Assembly: GCA_020633415.1 (NCBI GenBank)
Contig: JACKDQ010000019.1
Span: 1 to 58,167, forward strand
DNA: 58,167 bases
From: Deltaproteobacteria bacterium
Lineage (GTDB): Bacteria > Myxococcota_A > Polyangia > GCA-2747355
Direction of reading: 5' to 3'
Of the stretch, positions 27,299 through 35,836 are shown in pieces. Both the position numbers and the translations under genes were made by a program. Numbering within the stretch: the stretch's first letter is position 1; each line of letters begins with the position of its first letter. The notes beneath the pieces are model-generated. The model saw only the letters and a program-made list of their open reading frames with translations. It was not told where the DNA came from and did no database searches.

Positions 27299-28024
27299 TT
27301 AGCGGCGCGCTGCTTTTGCAGCGCAGATCACGCTGTGCTCGCTCTCTTCAGACCACGGTTCGTTGCCGAAGCTGCCGCGCCAGTCAACCTCGGTCAATCC
27401 GGCCAGTGCTAACGCACGGTCGATCTGCTCGCGAAAGAAGTAACGGTGCACGTTCGTGCCGAGGAGCAGATCTTCTCCGCTAGCTTTGCGGTCGAAGTAG
27501 TCGGCGGTGACCCGCTGTTCTTGCGGCTCCCAGCGATTGGCTTCGAAGACGTTGAGCGTTTCGCCTTCAAGATCGATCTGCACGACGAAGGTTGGTTGCT
27601 CTTCCTCTGCCAGCTCATTGGCGTCGATCTCGAGGCCGTCGGCGTTCCACAGGTCGAAGGCGAACACGCCCTCGGCCGTCAGGTGCCGAGCTACCTGCTC
27701 AATGGTTTGCTCGAGTTCGACCTGACTGGAGAGGCAATACAGCGCGTTGTACGGTGCGATGATCCGCTCGTAGCGGTGGGGCAGCTCGAAGCCGCGCATA
27801 TCCATTTCGATCAGCTGCGCACCATGCCGGCCCTCGGCGGCGAGCCGCAGCAAACCGCGATCGATGTCTATGGCGGTCAGCGATCGGCTGTCGCTCAAGG
27901 CCTCGAGCACGCGCCCGTAGCCGCAGCCGAGCTCGAGAACAGTCTTTCCGCTGCAGAGCTCGCGATAAAATGGCAGATCAGCGGGTGTCCCTCGGTGCAA
28001 CAGACGGTAGATTTCGGGTTTCAT
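27299..28024 (-). CDS. Class I SAM-dependent methyltransferase
   Basis: Cytoplasmic methyltransferase of 241 aa. Motif I is VLELGCGYGRVLEAL near residues 29-43, motif II AIDID near 51-55, and a later IIAPYNALYCL fits the post-motif region. The length fits a single Rossmann-type methyltransferase. There is no targeting domain, so the substrate (small molecule or protein) is unknown. It is divergent from the DUF4440-like lipoprotein gene with 109 bp between. Confidence 0.88.
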   Translation of the reverse strand: MKPEIYRLLHRGTPADLPFYRELCSGKTVLELGCGYGRVLEALSDSRSLTAIDIDRGLLRLAAEGRHGAQLIEMDMRGFELPHRYERIIAPYNALYCLSSQVELEQTIEQVARHLTAEGVFAFDLWNADGLEIDANELAEEEQPTFVVQIDLEGETLNVFEANRWEPQEQRVTADYFDRKASGEDLLLGTNVHRYFFREQIDRALALAGLTEVDWRGSFGNEPWSEESEHSVICAAKAARR

Positions 28025-28133
28025 CGCCAGCAGATCTTACGTCGAGTTGCGGTTTCGGGCGAGTTGGGATGTGCAGAGCGGATCGCCGAGGATATGGCGC
28101 GCGGCCGATCGCACGAGCGTGTAATATCGCGCG

Positions 28134-28733
28134 ATGAAGAGACTCGTTAGCTGTGCGATCATTGTCGCCGCTCTGGCTGGCTGTGCCGCCAACTCTCAGC
28201 GACTGCTGCCGATCGCAAAGACAGATCCTCGCTTCGACGCCTGCCGCGCTGTACTAATCGCGCAGGCCGCGGCGTGGAATAGAGCGGACCTTGACGGCTT
28301 CGCCGCAGCCTATTGGCCGGACCCACGCTTGGTGTTTGCCGGCAAGGATCATTTGTCGGTGGGTTTCGCCCAAATGATCGCGCGCTACCGTCAGCGCTAC
28401 CCGACAGCCGAGGCGATGGGGAAGCTCACCCTTAGCGATCTGCTGTTTACGCCGCTCGATGCGGCACATCTCAGCGTTCGTGGACGTTGGCAGCTTTCGC
28501 GTCGCAAAGGCAAGTCCGTTGGCGGGGTGTTCTTGTTGGTGATGCGGCAGATCGCGGCAAACTGGAAGGTCGTCTTGGACTACACCCTTGCCGACAGCTG
28601 GTCTGTCGTCACAACGAATCAGCCGCGGCCAGATTCGCTGTGCACCAGCAGCAGTTCGAGCTGGCTCGCACCGGCGCTTTGTCGTACAGATCTCGCATGC
28701 AACGATCGATCTTGCTGCTTTGTGTGCTGCTAG
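28134..28733 (+). CDS. DUF4440/NTF2-like lipoprotein
   Basis: Lipoprotein of 199 aa; the lipobox LAGC is near residue 17. Residues 35-155 match the NTF2-like/DUF4440 fold: an AAAWNRADLDGFAAAYWPDP entry, then strand pairs LSVRGRWQLSR and WKVVLDYTLAD. The family forms a cone-shaped cavity that binds small ligands. After residue 160 the protein is Ser/Cys-rich and looks untypical, and this tail overlaps the start of the next gene by 37 bp. The RBS is weak. Confidence 0.75.
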   Translation: MKRLVSCAIIVAALAGCAANSQRLLPIAKTDPRFDACRAVLIAQAAAWNRADLDGFAAAYWPDPRLVFAGKDHLSVGFAQMIARYRQRYPTAEAMGKLTLSDLLFTPLDAAHLSVRGRWQLSRRKGKSVGGVFLLVMRQIAANWKVVLDYTLADSWSVVTTNQPRPDSLCTSSSSSWLAPALCRTDLACNDRSCCFVCC

Positions 28734-30241
28734 GCGCTTGTTCCAACGATTCCCCGAGCTCAGCCGATGCGGCGCCTGATGCGCGTATCGATAGCGGGGC
28801 GCGTGATGGCACCGTCGTCGACAGCGCGGTTGTCGATTCGGCGCTCGATGCTGCATTGGGCGACGCATCATCCGCTGATCACACGATCGGGGATGGCGCA
28901 TCGCCCGACGGTGCTTCCAGCGACGCGGCCCAAGCCGACGCGGGGGCTCCGCGCACGCCGTTTACCGATCGGCTCAACTGGTTCGCCTCGATCGGCTTTC
29001 TCGCGGAGGTGCGCGATTTGGCGGCGGCGGGGAACTTGCTCTACATGGTCGGCAGTGCCGACAACGGCAGCGATTTGCACTACGCACGATCGGCGCAAAA
29101 CGGCCAGTGGATCGGTGCAGCGGACTATGGCTCGTCACCGCCGAGCGCGCTGGCTGCGGTCGCCGCAGACAGCCAAGCGATCTACGTCGCTGGCTTCTAT
29201 AGCGGCCAAGCGGCGTTGCCGGGGACCAAGGTGACGGTGGCCAGCAAGGGCCAGCGCGATGGCTTCTACACCAAGTTCTTGCCCAGCACGACGCCGACCG
29301 ATACCAAAGAGCAGTGGTTGCGCAGGGGGATTTGCGCAGCGGATCATTCATTCAACGACATCGCGGTCGCCGGCGCAACACTAGCCGTCGTCGGACAGTT
29401 TTCGCAAACCTTGGAGACATTCTTGTTGACCGGCCAGTCGGGATCGACGTTAGTCGCGGGCGGCAGCGTCGACGGCCTGGTGGTCAGCGCCAAGGCCGGC
29501 GATGGTCAGCTGAGCTGGGCGCGCCAACTGGGTACCACCGGGCAAACGGTCAGCGCTGAGCGCGTTGCCATCGATAGCCAAGGCAACATCATCGTCGCCG
29601 GTAGGTTCAGCGGCAGTACGGTGTTTGAAACGACCAAGCTGACGACTCGCGGTGGCGCCGACATCTTTGTGATCAAGCTCGACGCCAGCGGCAAGCAGCT
29701 TTGGGCTCAGGCAGCGGGCGGAAGCGGCAACGATCGGGTAACGGGCATCGGCGTCGATGGCAGTGGCAACGTCTACCTCGCGGGCTGGTCCGATGGCGAC
29801 TTCAAGCCACTGGGCGGGGCTGGGTGGACATCGGCCGGCGGTGATGATGGTTGGGCCTTGTCGCTGGATGCCAGCGGCAATCTACGGTGGGGGCAGCCGA
29901 TTGCCGGGCCAGGCGATGAGCGACTGCGGGCGATGGCGGTGATCGGCAGCAAGGTTTACCTCGGCGGAAGCTTCAACAAGCAGCTGCGACTCGGCGGGGA
30001 TGTCTTGACGCCGCGCGGCATGGCGGATGCGTTATTGGTCGGTCTAGACGCCAGCACCGGTAACGTCGTTGAGGCTGAGGGCTTCGGCAGCCTCAAAGAC
30101 GACACCGTTTCGGCGATGGCAACCACTGGCCAAGCATTGTTCATCGCCGGGCAGCGCGATGATCAGATCACGATTCGCGGCAAGACCTACGGCGCGCCGT
30201 TCGGTGGCGGGATGTTCTTTCAGGCGAGTTTCAAGCCCTAG
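28697..30241 (+). CDS. Lipoprotein with SBBP-type beta-propeller repeats
   Basis: Lipoprotein of 514 aa. The lipobox LLGAC is near residue 14, then an Asp/Ala/Ser linker runs to about residue 85. The remainder is a beta-propeller-like array of repeats of the form VYLAGWSDGDF, IIVAGRFSGST, VYLGGSFNKQL, FIAGQRDDQ, with DASG in the strand turns, the usual look of SBBP repeats in surface proteins of deltaproteobacteria. It is probably an adhesion or scaffold protein. The start ATG 28697 lies inside the previous gene's 3' end; longer frames start without a signal. Confidence 0.85.
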   Translation: MQRSILLLCVLLGACSNDSPSSADAAPDARIDSGARDGTVVDSAVVDSALDAALGDASSADHTIGDGASPDGASSDAAQADAGAPRTPFTDRLNWFASIGFLAEVRDLAAAGNLLYMVGSADNGSDLHYARSAQNGQWIGAADYGSSPPSALAAVAADSQAIYVAGFYSGQAALPGTKVTVASKGQRDGFYTKFLPSTTPTDTKEQWLRRGICAADHSFNDIAVAGATLAVVGQFSQTLETFLLTGQSGSTLVAGGSVDGLVVSAKAGDGQLSWARQLGTTGQTVSAERVAIDSQGNIIVAGRFSGSTVFETTKLTTRGGADIFVIKLDASGKQLWAQAAGGSGNDRVTGIGVDGSGNVYLAGWSDGDFKPLGGAGWTSAGGDDGWALSLDASGNLRWGQPIAGPGDERLRAMAVIGSKVYLGGSFNKQLRLGGDVLTPRGMADALLVGLDASTGNVVEAEGFGSLKDDTVSAMATTGQALFIAGQRDDQITIRGKTYGAPFGGGMFFQASFKP

Positions 30242-30346
30242 CCGATCGAGCGGCGGCATGCTGGTGGTCGACGGCGGCGCCGCCTGCGGCAACTGACTTG
30301 GCGAACGGCAAAGGGTGAGAACGTCGGCGCGGCGCGTGAGTTAGCG

Positions 30347-31942
30347 CTAGCGGTTCGGGGTGTATTGCTGGAGCAGGCGGAGCGCAGCGCCCTGCGGCAG
30401 CGGCTCGGGCTGCGCGTGGAACATCGAGGTCGGCGCTTTGCCGAACGGGTGCCAAATCGTCTGCGGAGTCGCTGGCGTGACGCCTTGCGCCTCGAACGGC
30501 GGTAGCTGCGGCGCCGTGCTGTTGTAGCGGGTCTGGAGCGTCGACAGATGGGTGTGGTGGTGATGGAACTGGAACCAGCCCTGGCCGGTGTCGGTCTGTT
30601 CAAAGGCCAGCTGATAGCCGTTGATCTTGTTGAGCGCGGCGGTGGTGATCAGCCCTTGGCTGTGCAGCTTTTGCGCTTCAGCCCGGATCAGCGGGCCGAC
30701 CTTGCCGTCGACGCCGATCACGCGCACACGTGGGCTCTCCATCAACTTGCCGATAAACAGCGCGTGGCGTTCGATGTCGAGAATGCTCGGCGCGCTCACG
30801 CAATGGTATTGGTCGACCCCGTTGATCGCGTGTTCGCAGACCGGACGCAGCCAGTTGTTCTGTTGACCGATCTGGTAGTAGGCGATGTCGATGTCGAGAC
30901 CGCCGACATGGGTGTTGGTCGGGTGACGCGGTTGGCCATTTTCCGCCGGTGTGCTGCCGTCCTGCATGCTCATGTCGCCCAGCGAAATCGGGTATGACCC
31001 GGGCTTGAGGCAGGCGACAGCGGCTGCCGCATACTTAACCAACATCGTGGTGTCTTTGCGCAGCCAGCGGAACTGCGCTGGGTAGTAGGAGTTGAAGCCG
31101 GTACCCTGGGTCGGGAAGTTCTCGAGCTGACTACAGCTCGTGCCCTGGCAGTCGCGTGGCGGCAGGTTTGAACAACTGGTCGCGCCAACACAGCCCGACT
31201 TGTCGAGTTTGCAGCCGGCGCACTTCAGCGTACCGCTCTGGTAACCGAACGAGGCGCAGGTCAGGTTGCTCATGTCGGTGCCATCGCACTCCTCTTGGAG
31301 TTCGCTCTTGTTGTTGCCACATTTGGCGGGCGCGTCGGTGGTGCAGTAATAGTAGTCACCAGCGGCGCTGTAGCTGCAGGTCAGTCCAGTTGGACAGCTT
31401 GGATTTGACGGGCTGCAGAGAAAGCCGCAGACGGTCTTGCCGCCCTGCAGTTGGAAGGCGCATTGAGCACCCGGCGGCTGGGTCGGACAAGGCACGGTTT
31501 GGCTGCACTCTGCCGTGCAGTAGCCCTTGCCCGTGTTGGTCTCGCTGGCCAGTACGCAAGTCAACCCGTTGGGACAGGTCGGCAAACCATTGCCGCAGAT
31601 TTGGCCGAAGCCACTGGTCGGCGGATCGTTGGTGCAGCCGCTCGTGTCGAGGGTACATGTCGACGTGCAGCTCAGCTGTCCGCCGGTAAAGCCTTCGCTT
31701 TGACAGGTCTTGTTATTGAGCAGCTTGCCGTCGCATTCTTCGCCAGTATCGAGCTTGTTGTTGTTGCACGGCGTTTTGATCGGCGCTGCGTCGAGCACGG
31801 TCGCGTCATCCGCCGGCACCACGCTATCGCTGCTCGTTCCTGCATCTTGTTGTTGATTGGGGCTTGATTCTTCGCCGCAGCCAAGGAGCGCCAATGCGGC
31901 ACATGAGATCAACGTCAGCCAAAGTTTCTTGTTGCGGGTCAT
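30347..31942 (-). CDS. M74/MepA-type murein endopeptidase lipoprotein with Cys-rich repeats
   Basis: Lipoprotein of 531 aa. The lipobox LLGC is near residue 16, followed by an Asp/Ala/Val linker. The middle has two Cys-rich repeats of the GEECDG type (NNNKLDTGEECDG and NNKSELQEECDG, each with C-x-S-x-G-F/Y later), typical of myxobacterial surface proteins, and a Cys-rich block between them. The C-terminal domain is LAS-type: GDMSMQDG, then HVGGLDIDIAY, and FHHHHTH, matching HxxGxDxD and HxH zinc ligands of penicillin-insensitive murein endopeptidases. It probably cuts peptidoglycan cross-links or a related peptide. AGGAG 7 nt before ATG 31942 supports the start. Confidence 0.85.
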   Translation of the reverse strand: MTRNKKLWLTLISCAALALLGCGEESSPNQQQDAGTSSDSVVPADDATVLDAAPIKTPCNNNKLDTGEECDGKLLNNKTCQSEGFTGGQLSCTSTCTLDTSGCTNDPPTSGFGQICGNGLPTCPNGLTCVLASETNTGKGYCTAECSQTVPCPTQPPGAQCAFQLQGGKTVCGFLCSPSNPSCPTGLTCSYSAAGDYYYCTTDAPAKCGNNKSELQEECDGTDMSNLTCASFGYQSGTLKCAGCKLDKSGCVGATSCSNLPPRDCQGTSCSQLENFPTQGTGFNSYYPAQFRWLRKDTTMLVKYAAAAVACLKPGSYPISLGDMSMQDGSTPAENGQPRHPTNTHVGGLDIDIAYYQIGQQNNWLRPVCEHAINGVDQYHCVSAPSILDIERHALFIGKLMESPRVRVIGVDGKVGPLIRAEAQKLHSQGLITTAALNKINGYQLAFEQTDTGQGWFQFHHHHTHLSTLQTRYNSTAPQLPPFEAQGVTPATPQTIWHPFGKAPTSMFHAQPEPLPQGAALRLLQQYTPNR

Positions 31943-32095
31943 CGTGCAACTCCTACCCACCCTCGAGGGCCAATTTTAAGGTGGCGACCATACTGGATCG
32001 CAATCAATGCTGCAACGTGTTAAGAGCAGTCTTCGGGCCTAGGTGTCCGTTTTTCTTCGTAGTTTGCTGGAACGAGCCGGCGCGCGAGGGGGATC

Positions 32096-32755
32096 ATGAA
32101 AACGCTGATAATCACAGGGGTACTGGTTTTCGCCGCCTGCAGTGGCGATGGCGCCAATCAGGCCGATCTCGGTTCCGTCGACAGCGGACCTTGCGGCGTG
32201 GGCATCTATCCCTGCGGTCCCTATGGCACCACCGTTGGCAACACGGCAGCCAACCTGACCTTCTCGGCGTTCGCTGCTCCCGATGATCTTTGCACCGTCG
32301 AGAAGGACAAGACGCTCGACTTGAGTCAAACCGTCTCGTTGTCTTTTGCCAGCTGGCATCTGCCGCCGACGGGTTGCGCCGACAAACACAAGCAGCTGCT
32401 CTGGGTGATGGTCGCGGCCGGCTGGTGTGCGCCGTGTCTCAAGGAAGCCAAAGAAGTGGTGCAGAAGATCCAAGACGGTAGCTTTGATGCGCGTGTCGGT
32501 CTGCTCAGCATCCTGGTCGAAGACAAGGATCACCTGCCGGTGAGCGAAGCCTTCGTGCGCGACCTTTGGGTCAAGGAGACGGGCGTGAGCTATCCAGTAG
32601 CACTCGACCCGAACTTCCAGATGGGTGCGTACTTCACCAAGTCGTCGATGCCGTTCAACATGCTGATCGATCTACGGACGATGAAGATTCAGCACCGTCA
32701 GGTCGGCAATCAGACCGCGGAGATTTGGCGTCAGATCGAGGCGTTCTTCAAGTAG
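32096..32755 (+). CDS. Thioredoxin-like (TlpA/redoxin) lipoprotein
   Basis: Lipoprotein of 219 aa; the signal ends FAAC near residue 15. It has a thioredoxin fold with active site WCAPC in VMVAAGWCAPCLKEAK near residues 105-120, and a cis-Pro equivalent in SSMPFNMLIDL. It likely reduces or oxidises disulfides in the envelope, which fits the many Cys-rich lipoproteins around it. GAGGGGG lies just before the ATG. It is convergent with the lipoprotein gene at 32767, 11 bp away. Confidence 0.88.
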   Translation: MKTLIITGVLVFAACSGDGANQADLGSVDSGPCGVGIYPCGPYGTTVGNTAANLTFSAFAAPDDLCTVEKDKTLDLSQTVSLSFASWHLPPTGCADKHKQLLWVMVAAGWCAPCLKEAKEVVQKIQDGSFDARVGLLSILVEDKDHLPVSEAFVRDLWVKETGVSYPVALDPNFQMGAYFTKSSMPFNMLIDLRTMKIQHRQVGNQTAEIWRQIEAFFK

Positions 32756-32766
32756 CGGCTACCGTT

Positions 32767-33411
32767 TCAGGGATTGTAACGGATCAAAAAGTCCTGCGAG
32801 AGCTTGAGCTTGTCGCCGGCCTTAGGGGAGAGCGGCGCCGTGAGCAGCACTGGGTCGCCCTTATCGGGGCCGATGTTTTTCGGATCGACGTTGTTGTTGT
32901 CGTCCATGAACGCGCTCAGCCAGACCTTGCTCTTGACTGGGACGCCGATCAACTTGAGCACGGTGCCCTTTTGCGCAGCGGTCGGTCCGCCTGACAATAG
33001 TGGCGTCGGCGAGGCCGGTGGCGTGGGGTCCGAGTCAAAGGCCGCCCAATAGACATTGCCCTTGCAGTCCTTGTTGGTGTCGCTGGCGTTGCAGGCGATC
33101 CAAAACGGGAAGGTCAGCGTGAGTTCGACGTCGAAGCTGGGGCCGGGCGGCTTTGCGTCGGTGACCGTTGCGTCATCACTGTGGGGGGCGGTGTCGCTCG
33201 GCGCGTGGCCGTCGGTGCTAGGTGCGCCGTCGGTCTTTGCACTGCCATCGCTGGAGACCCCTCCGTCGCTCGTCGTCGCGTCGGTGGTTGTGGCGTCGCT
33301 GGTGATCTGCTGGTCGGTGCCGCTGCCGCCATCGCGGGTCGTGGTGGCGTCGTCGCTGCAGGCTGCCAGCAGGCTGATCAATAAGGCGAAAAGAAAGTGT
33401 TTGGTGTTCAT
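32767..33411 (-). CDS. Lipoprotein with Asp/Thr/Ser-rich linker
   Basis: Lipoprotein of 214 aa; the lipobox LLAAC is near residue 18. Residues 20-90 are a low-complexity linker (TSDATTTDATTSDGG and similar). The C-terminal 120 residues form a beta-rich domain (FDVELTLTFPFWIAC, VWLSAFMDDNNNVDP) that resembles small calcium-binding surface domains because of the DDNNNVD acidic loop. GAGGAG before the ATG decides the start. Function unknown. Confidence 0.75.
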   Translation of the reverse strand: MNTKHFLFALLISLLAACSDDATTTRDGGSGTDQQITSDATTTDATTSDGGVSSDGSAKTDGAPSTDGHAPSDTAPHSDDATVTDAKPPGPSFDVELTLTFPFWIACNASDTNKDCKGNVYWAAFDSDPTPPASPTPLLSGGPTAAQKGTVLKLIGVPVKSKVWLSAFMDDNNNVDPKNIGPDKGDPVLLTAPLSPKAGDKLKLSQDFLIRYNP

Positions 33412-33535
33412 CTCTGCTCCTCGAACGCGGGTCTATATATGCGTCCGCCGCGATCAAGGCAAGCATTGATGAGGCATTGTAATCGCCCGTAATAGTGCCT
33501 GCTATTTCAATAGCTTGGCTGCGGTCGCCGCCGGT

Positions 33536-33856
33536 CTAAGCGGTGCGCTTGATGATGTGGAACCCGAAGTCGGTTTCCACGACGCCGCTGGTCGCGCCGA
33601 TGTCGAGGGCAAAGGCGGTGTCTTCAAACGGCTTGACCATCTGTCCGCGACCAAAAGACCCAAGATCTCCGCCGCTCTTGCCCGACGGGCAGTCGGAATG
33701 CTTGGCGGCCAAGCTCGCGAAATCGGCGCCGCCGGCGAGTTGCTGACCGATCTCGCCGATCAGCTGCTGGGCTTGCGCTTTGCTGCGCGTTGCGCTGGAG
33801 CGGGCCGAGCCTTGGTACATCAGCAGAATGTGTGAAGCCTGAACTGTGTTTGCCAT
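33536..33856 (-). CDS. Parvulin-type peptidyl-prolyl cis-trans isomerase
   Basis: Single-domain parvulin of 106 aa. The signature elements are ASHILLMYQ at the start, DFASLAAKHSDCPSGKSGGDLG and FGRGQMVKPFEDTAFAL, ending FGFHIIKRT. No signal peptide is present, so it is cytoplasmic, like E. coli PpiC. It catalyses proline isomerisation in protein folding. It stands just downstream (same strand) of the ABC transporter genes with 99 bp between, probably as a separate unit. Confidence 0.93.
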   Translation of the reverse strand: MANTVQASHILLMYQGSARSSATRSKAQAQQLIGEIGQQLAGGADFASLAAKHSDCPSGKSGGDLGSFGRGQMVKPFEDTAFALDIGATSGVVETDFGFHIIKRTA

Positions 33857-33955
33857 CGCATCGTTTCCTTTGTTGAGCGTGCGCGCACGATAACACGAAC
33901 TGCGCGGCGCGAGACAGCGCGCTGCGGCGCGCGATCGAGGCGAGCTGGGGGCGGT

Positions 33956-34717
33956 TCAGTTCTTGAGCTTCCAGCCGGTCTTGAAGATCAGCCAAATCAG
34001 CGTCAAACAGAGCAGCATCGTCGCGACGATCGCCGAAAAGCTCAGCACGATATTGACGTCCGACACGTCAAAGAAGCTCCAGCGAAAGCCGCTGATCAAA
34101 TACATTACTGGGTTGAATAGACTGATCTGTTGCCAGAGCGGGGGCAGCATCTTGATCGAATAGAACGCACCGCCGAGGAATGTCAGCGGTGCGATGACCA
34201 TCAGCGGAATCAGCTGAAGTTTTTGAAAATCGTCGGCCCACAGACCGATCATGAAACCGAATAGGCTGAAAGATAGTGCGGTGAGCGCGAGAAAACAGAC
34301 CATCATCACGGGGTGGGCGATCTGGTAGTCGACGAACAGGCGCGCGGTAGCCAGGATCAATAGGCCGAGCATCACCGACTTGGTCGCGGCAGCGCCGACG
34401 TAGCCGGCAACGACTTCGAAGGCCGAGACCGGCGCCGAGAGCAGCTCGAAGATCGTTCCCGACCATTTGGGCATATAGATGCCGAAGGCTGCGTTGGAGA
34501 TGCTCTCGCTGAGCAGCGACATCATCACCAGGCCGGGGATGATGAAGGCGCCGTAGGAGATGCCATCGATCGCACCGACGCGCGAGCCGATTGCCGAGCC
34601 GAAGACGACGAAATACAGCGACGTCGAAAGCACCGGTGAGGCGATACTCTGCGTCACCGTGCGAAAGGTGCGCGACATCTCGAAACGATAGATCTGTCGA
34701 ATGGCGTGCCAGTTCAT
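33956..34717 (-). CDS. ABC-2 type transporter permease
   Basis: Integral membrane protein of 253 aa with about six hydrophobic segments, including FIIPGLVMMSLL and LIPLMVIAPLTFLGGAFYS, the latter the typical ABC-2 signature region. It partners with the ATPase gene directly upstream, and the two overlap by one base (TGATG), so they are translationally coupled. ABC-2 exporters of this NodJ/DrrB type move drugs, lipids or glycans outward. The substrate is unknown. Confidence 0.92.
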   Translation of the reverse strand: MNWHAIRQIYRFEMSRTFRTVTQSIASPVLSTSLYFVVFGSAIGSRVGAIDGISYGAFIIPGLVMMSLLSESISNAAFGIYMPKWSGTIFELLSAPVSAFEVVAGYVGAAATKSVMLGLLILATARLFVDYQIAHPVMMVCFLALTALSFSLFGFMIGLWADDFQKLQLIPLMVIAPLTFLGGAFYSIKMLPPLWQQISLFNPVMYLISGFRWSFFDVSDVNIVLSFSAIVATMLLCLTLIWLIFKTGWKLKN

Positions 34718-35640
34718 CAGCGTTCCCGGATCAAGTCGACGAAGATTTCTTCAAGGGAGCTCTCATGTGTGTGCAGATCGCGGTAGCCGATGCCGAGCTC
34801 GCGCAGCCGCTGAAGCAGCGCAGCGATGCCGGTGCGCTCGGCGTGCTGATCAAAGGTGTAGATCAGCGCATGCCGATCCTCGCTCAACACCAGCGGGAGA
34901 TCGGCCAGCGCCGCGGGAATCGCATCTAACGGGTGCATCAGATGCAGCGTCAGTTGCTTTGCGCCAAAGCGCTGCATGATCGTCGCCTTGTCCTCGACCA
35001 ATATCAGTTGGCCTTTGTTGATCACGCCGATGCGATCAGCCATCTCTTCGGCCTCTTCCAGGTAGTGTGTGGTCAAGATGATCGTCACACCTCGATCGCG
35101 CAATCGACGGACGAGGCCCCACATGCCGCGCCGCAGCTCGACGTCGACACCGGCAGTCGGCTCGTCGAGAAAAAGGATCTCCGGCTCATGCGCAAGCGCC
35201 TTGGCGACCAGCACGCGGCGCTTCATGCCGCCGGAGAGCGTCATGATCTTGCTATCGCGTTTGTCCCAGAGCGAAAGGTCGCGCAACACCGCCTCGAGGT
35301 GCGCCGGATTTGGCGGTTTGCCGAACAACCCGCGGCTAAAACGAACCGTGGCCCAAACTGTCTCGAAGGTATCGGTGGAAAGCTCCTGGGGGACCAAGCC
35401 GATTTTCGCGCGGGCCGCGCGGTATTGGGCGACGACATCACAACCGCCGACGCTGACGCGACCGGAGCTCGGCGTGACGATGCCGCAGATGATACTGATC
35501 AGCGTGGTCTTTCCCGCACCGTTGGGGCCGAGCAGGCCAAAGATCTCCCCTTGGGCGATCGTCAGATCGATCGCCTTGAGCGCCTCTAGGCCAGACCGAT
35601 AGGTCTTGGTCAAAGCCTCGATGTTGATCGCCGGTTGCAC
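34717..35640 (-). CDS. ABC transporter ATP-binding protein
   Basis: ATPase of 307 aa for the ABC-2 exporter. Walker A is GPNGAGKT, the signature is LSGGMKRR, Walker B is ILFLDEPTAGVD, and the H-loop is LTTHYLEEAEEMAD. The C-terminal 80 residues form the extra domain of NodI/DrrA-type ATPases. I prefer the GTG at 35640, just before the conserved INIEALTKTY, over a frame 24 codons longer whose extra part does not look coding. It is the first gene of the two-gene operon. Confidence 0.92.
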   Translation of the reverse strand: MQPAINIEALTKTYRSGLEALKAIDLTIAQGEIFGLLGPNGAGKTTLISIICGIVTPSSGRVSVGGCDVVAQYRAARAKIGLVPQELSTDTFETVWATVRFSRGLFGKPPNPAHLEAVLRDLSLWDKRDSKIMTLSGGMKRRVLVAKALAHEPEILFLDEPTAGVDVELRRGMWGLVRRLRDRGVTIILTTHYLEEAEEMADRIGVINKGQLILVEDKATIMQRFGAKQLTLHLMHPLDAIPAALADLPLVLSEDRHALIYTFDQHAERTGIAALLQRLRELGIGYRDLHTHESSLEEIFVDLIRER

Positions 35641-35836
35641 GGGGTCGCGTTCTCCACTGTGGGGGGCGCGCAGCCTAGCATCGGCGTTGTCTTGGTCAAG
35701 TGCCTGCCTCAATCACCACCCAGCGGTGGCTAGTGAACTGTCCTTGGGGCTGGGGTCTCGCGAACAGCACGGATCAGAATTTACGTGTTGTTTTTGACCC
35801 TTAGAGGTGGTGTGGGATTTGCTTCAGCTGAGGCCG

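Noticed and set aside
30270..30290. GC palindrome GGCGGCGCCGCC between convergent genes as a terminator
   Set aside because: It has no loop and no T run; such palindromes are expected in this composition.
34933..35589. Plus-strand frame of 218 codons over the ABC ATPase gene
   Set aside because: It is a shadow of a gene with all ABC motifs.
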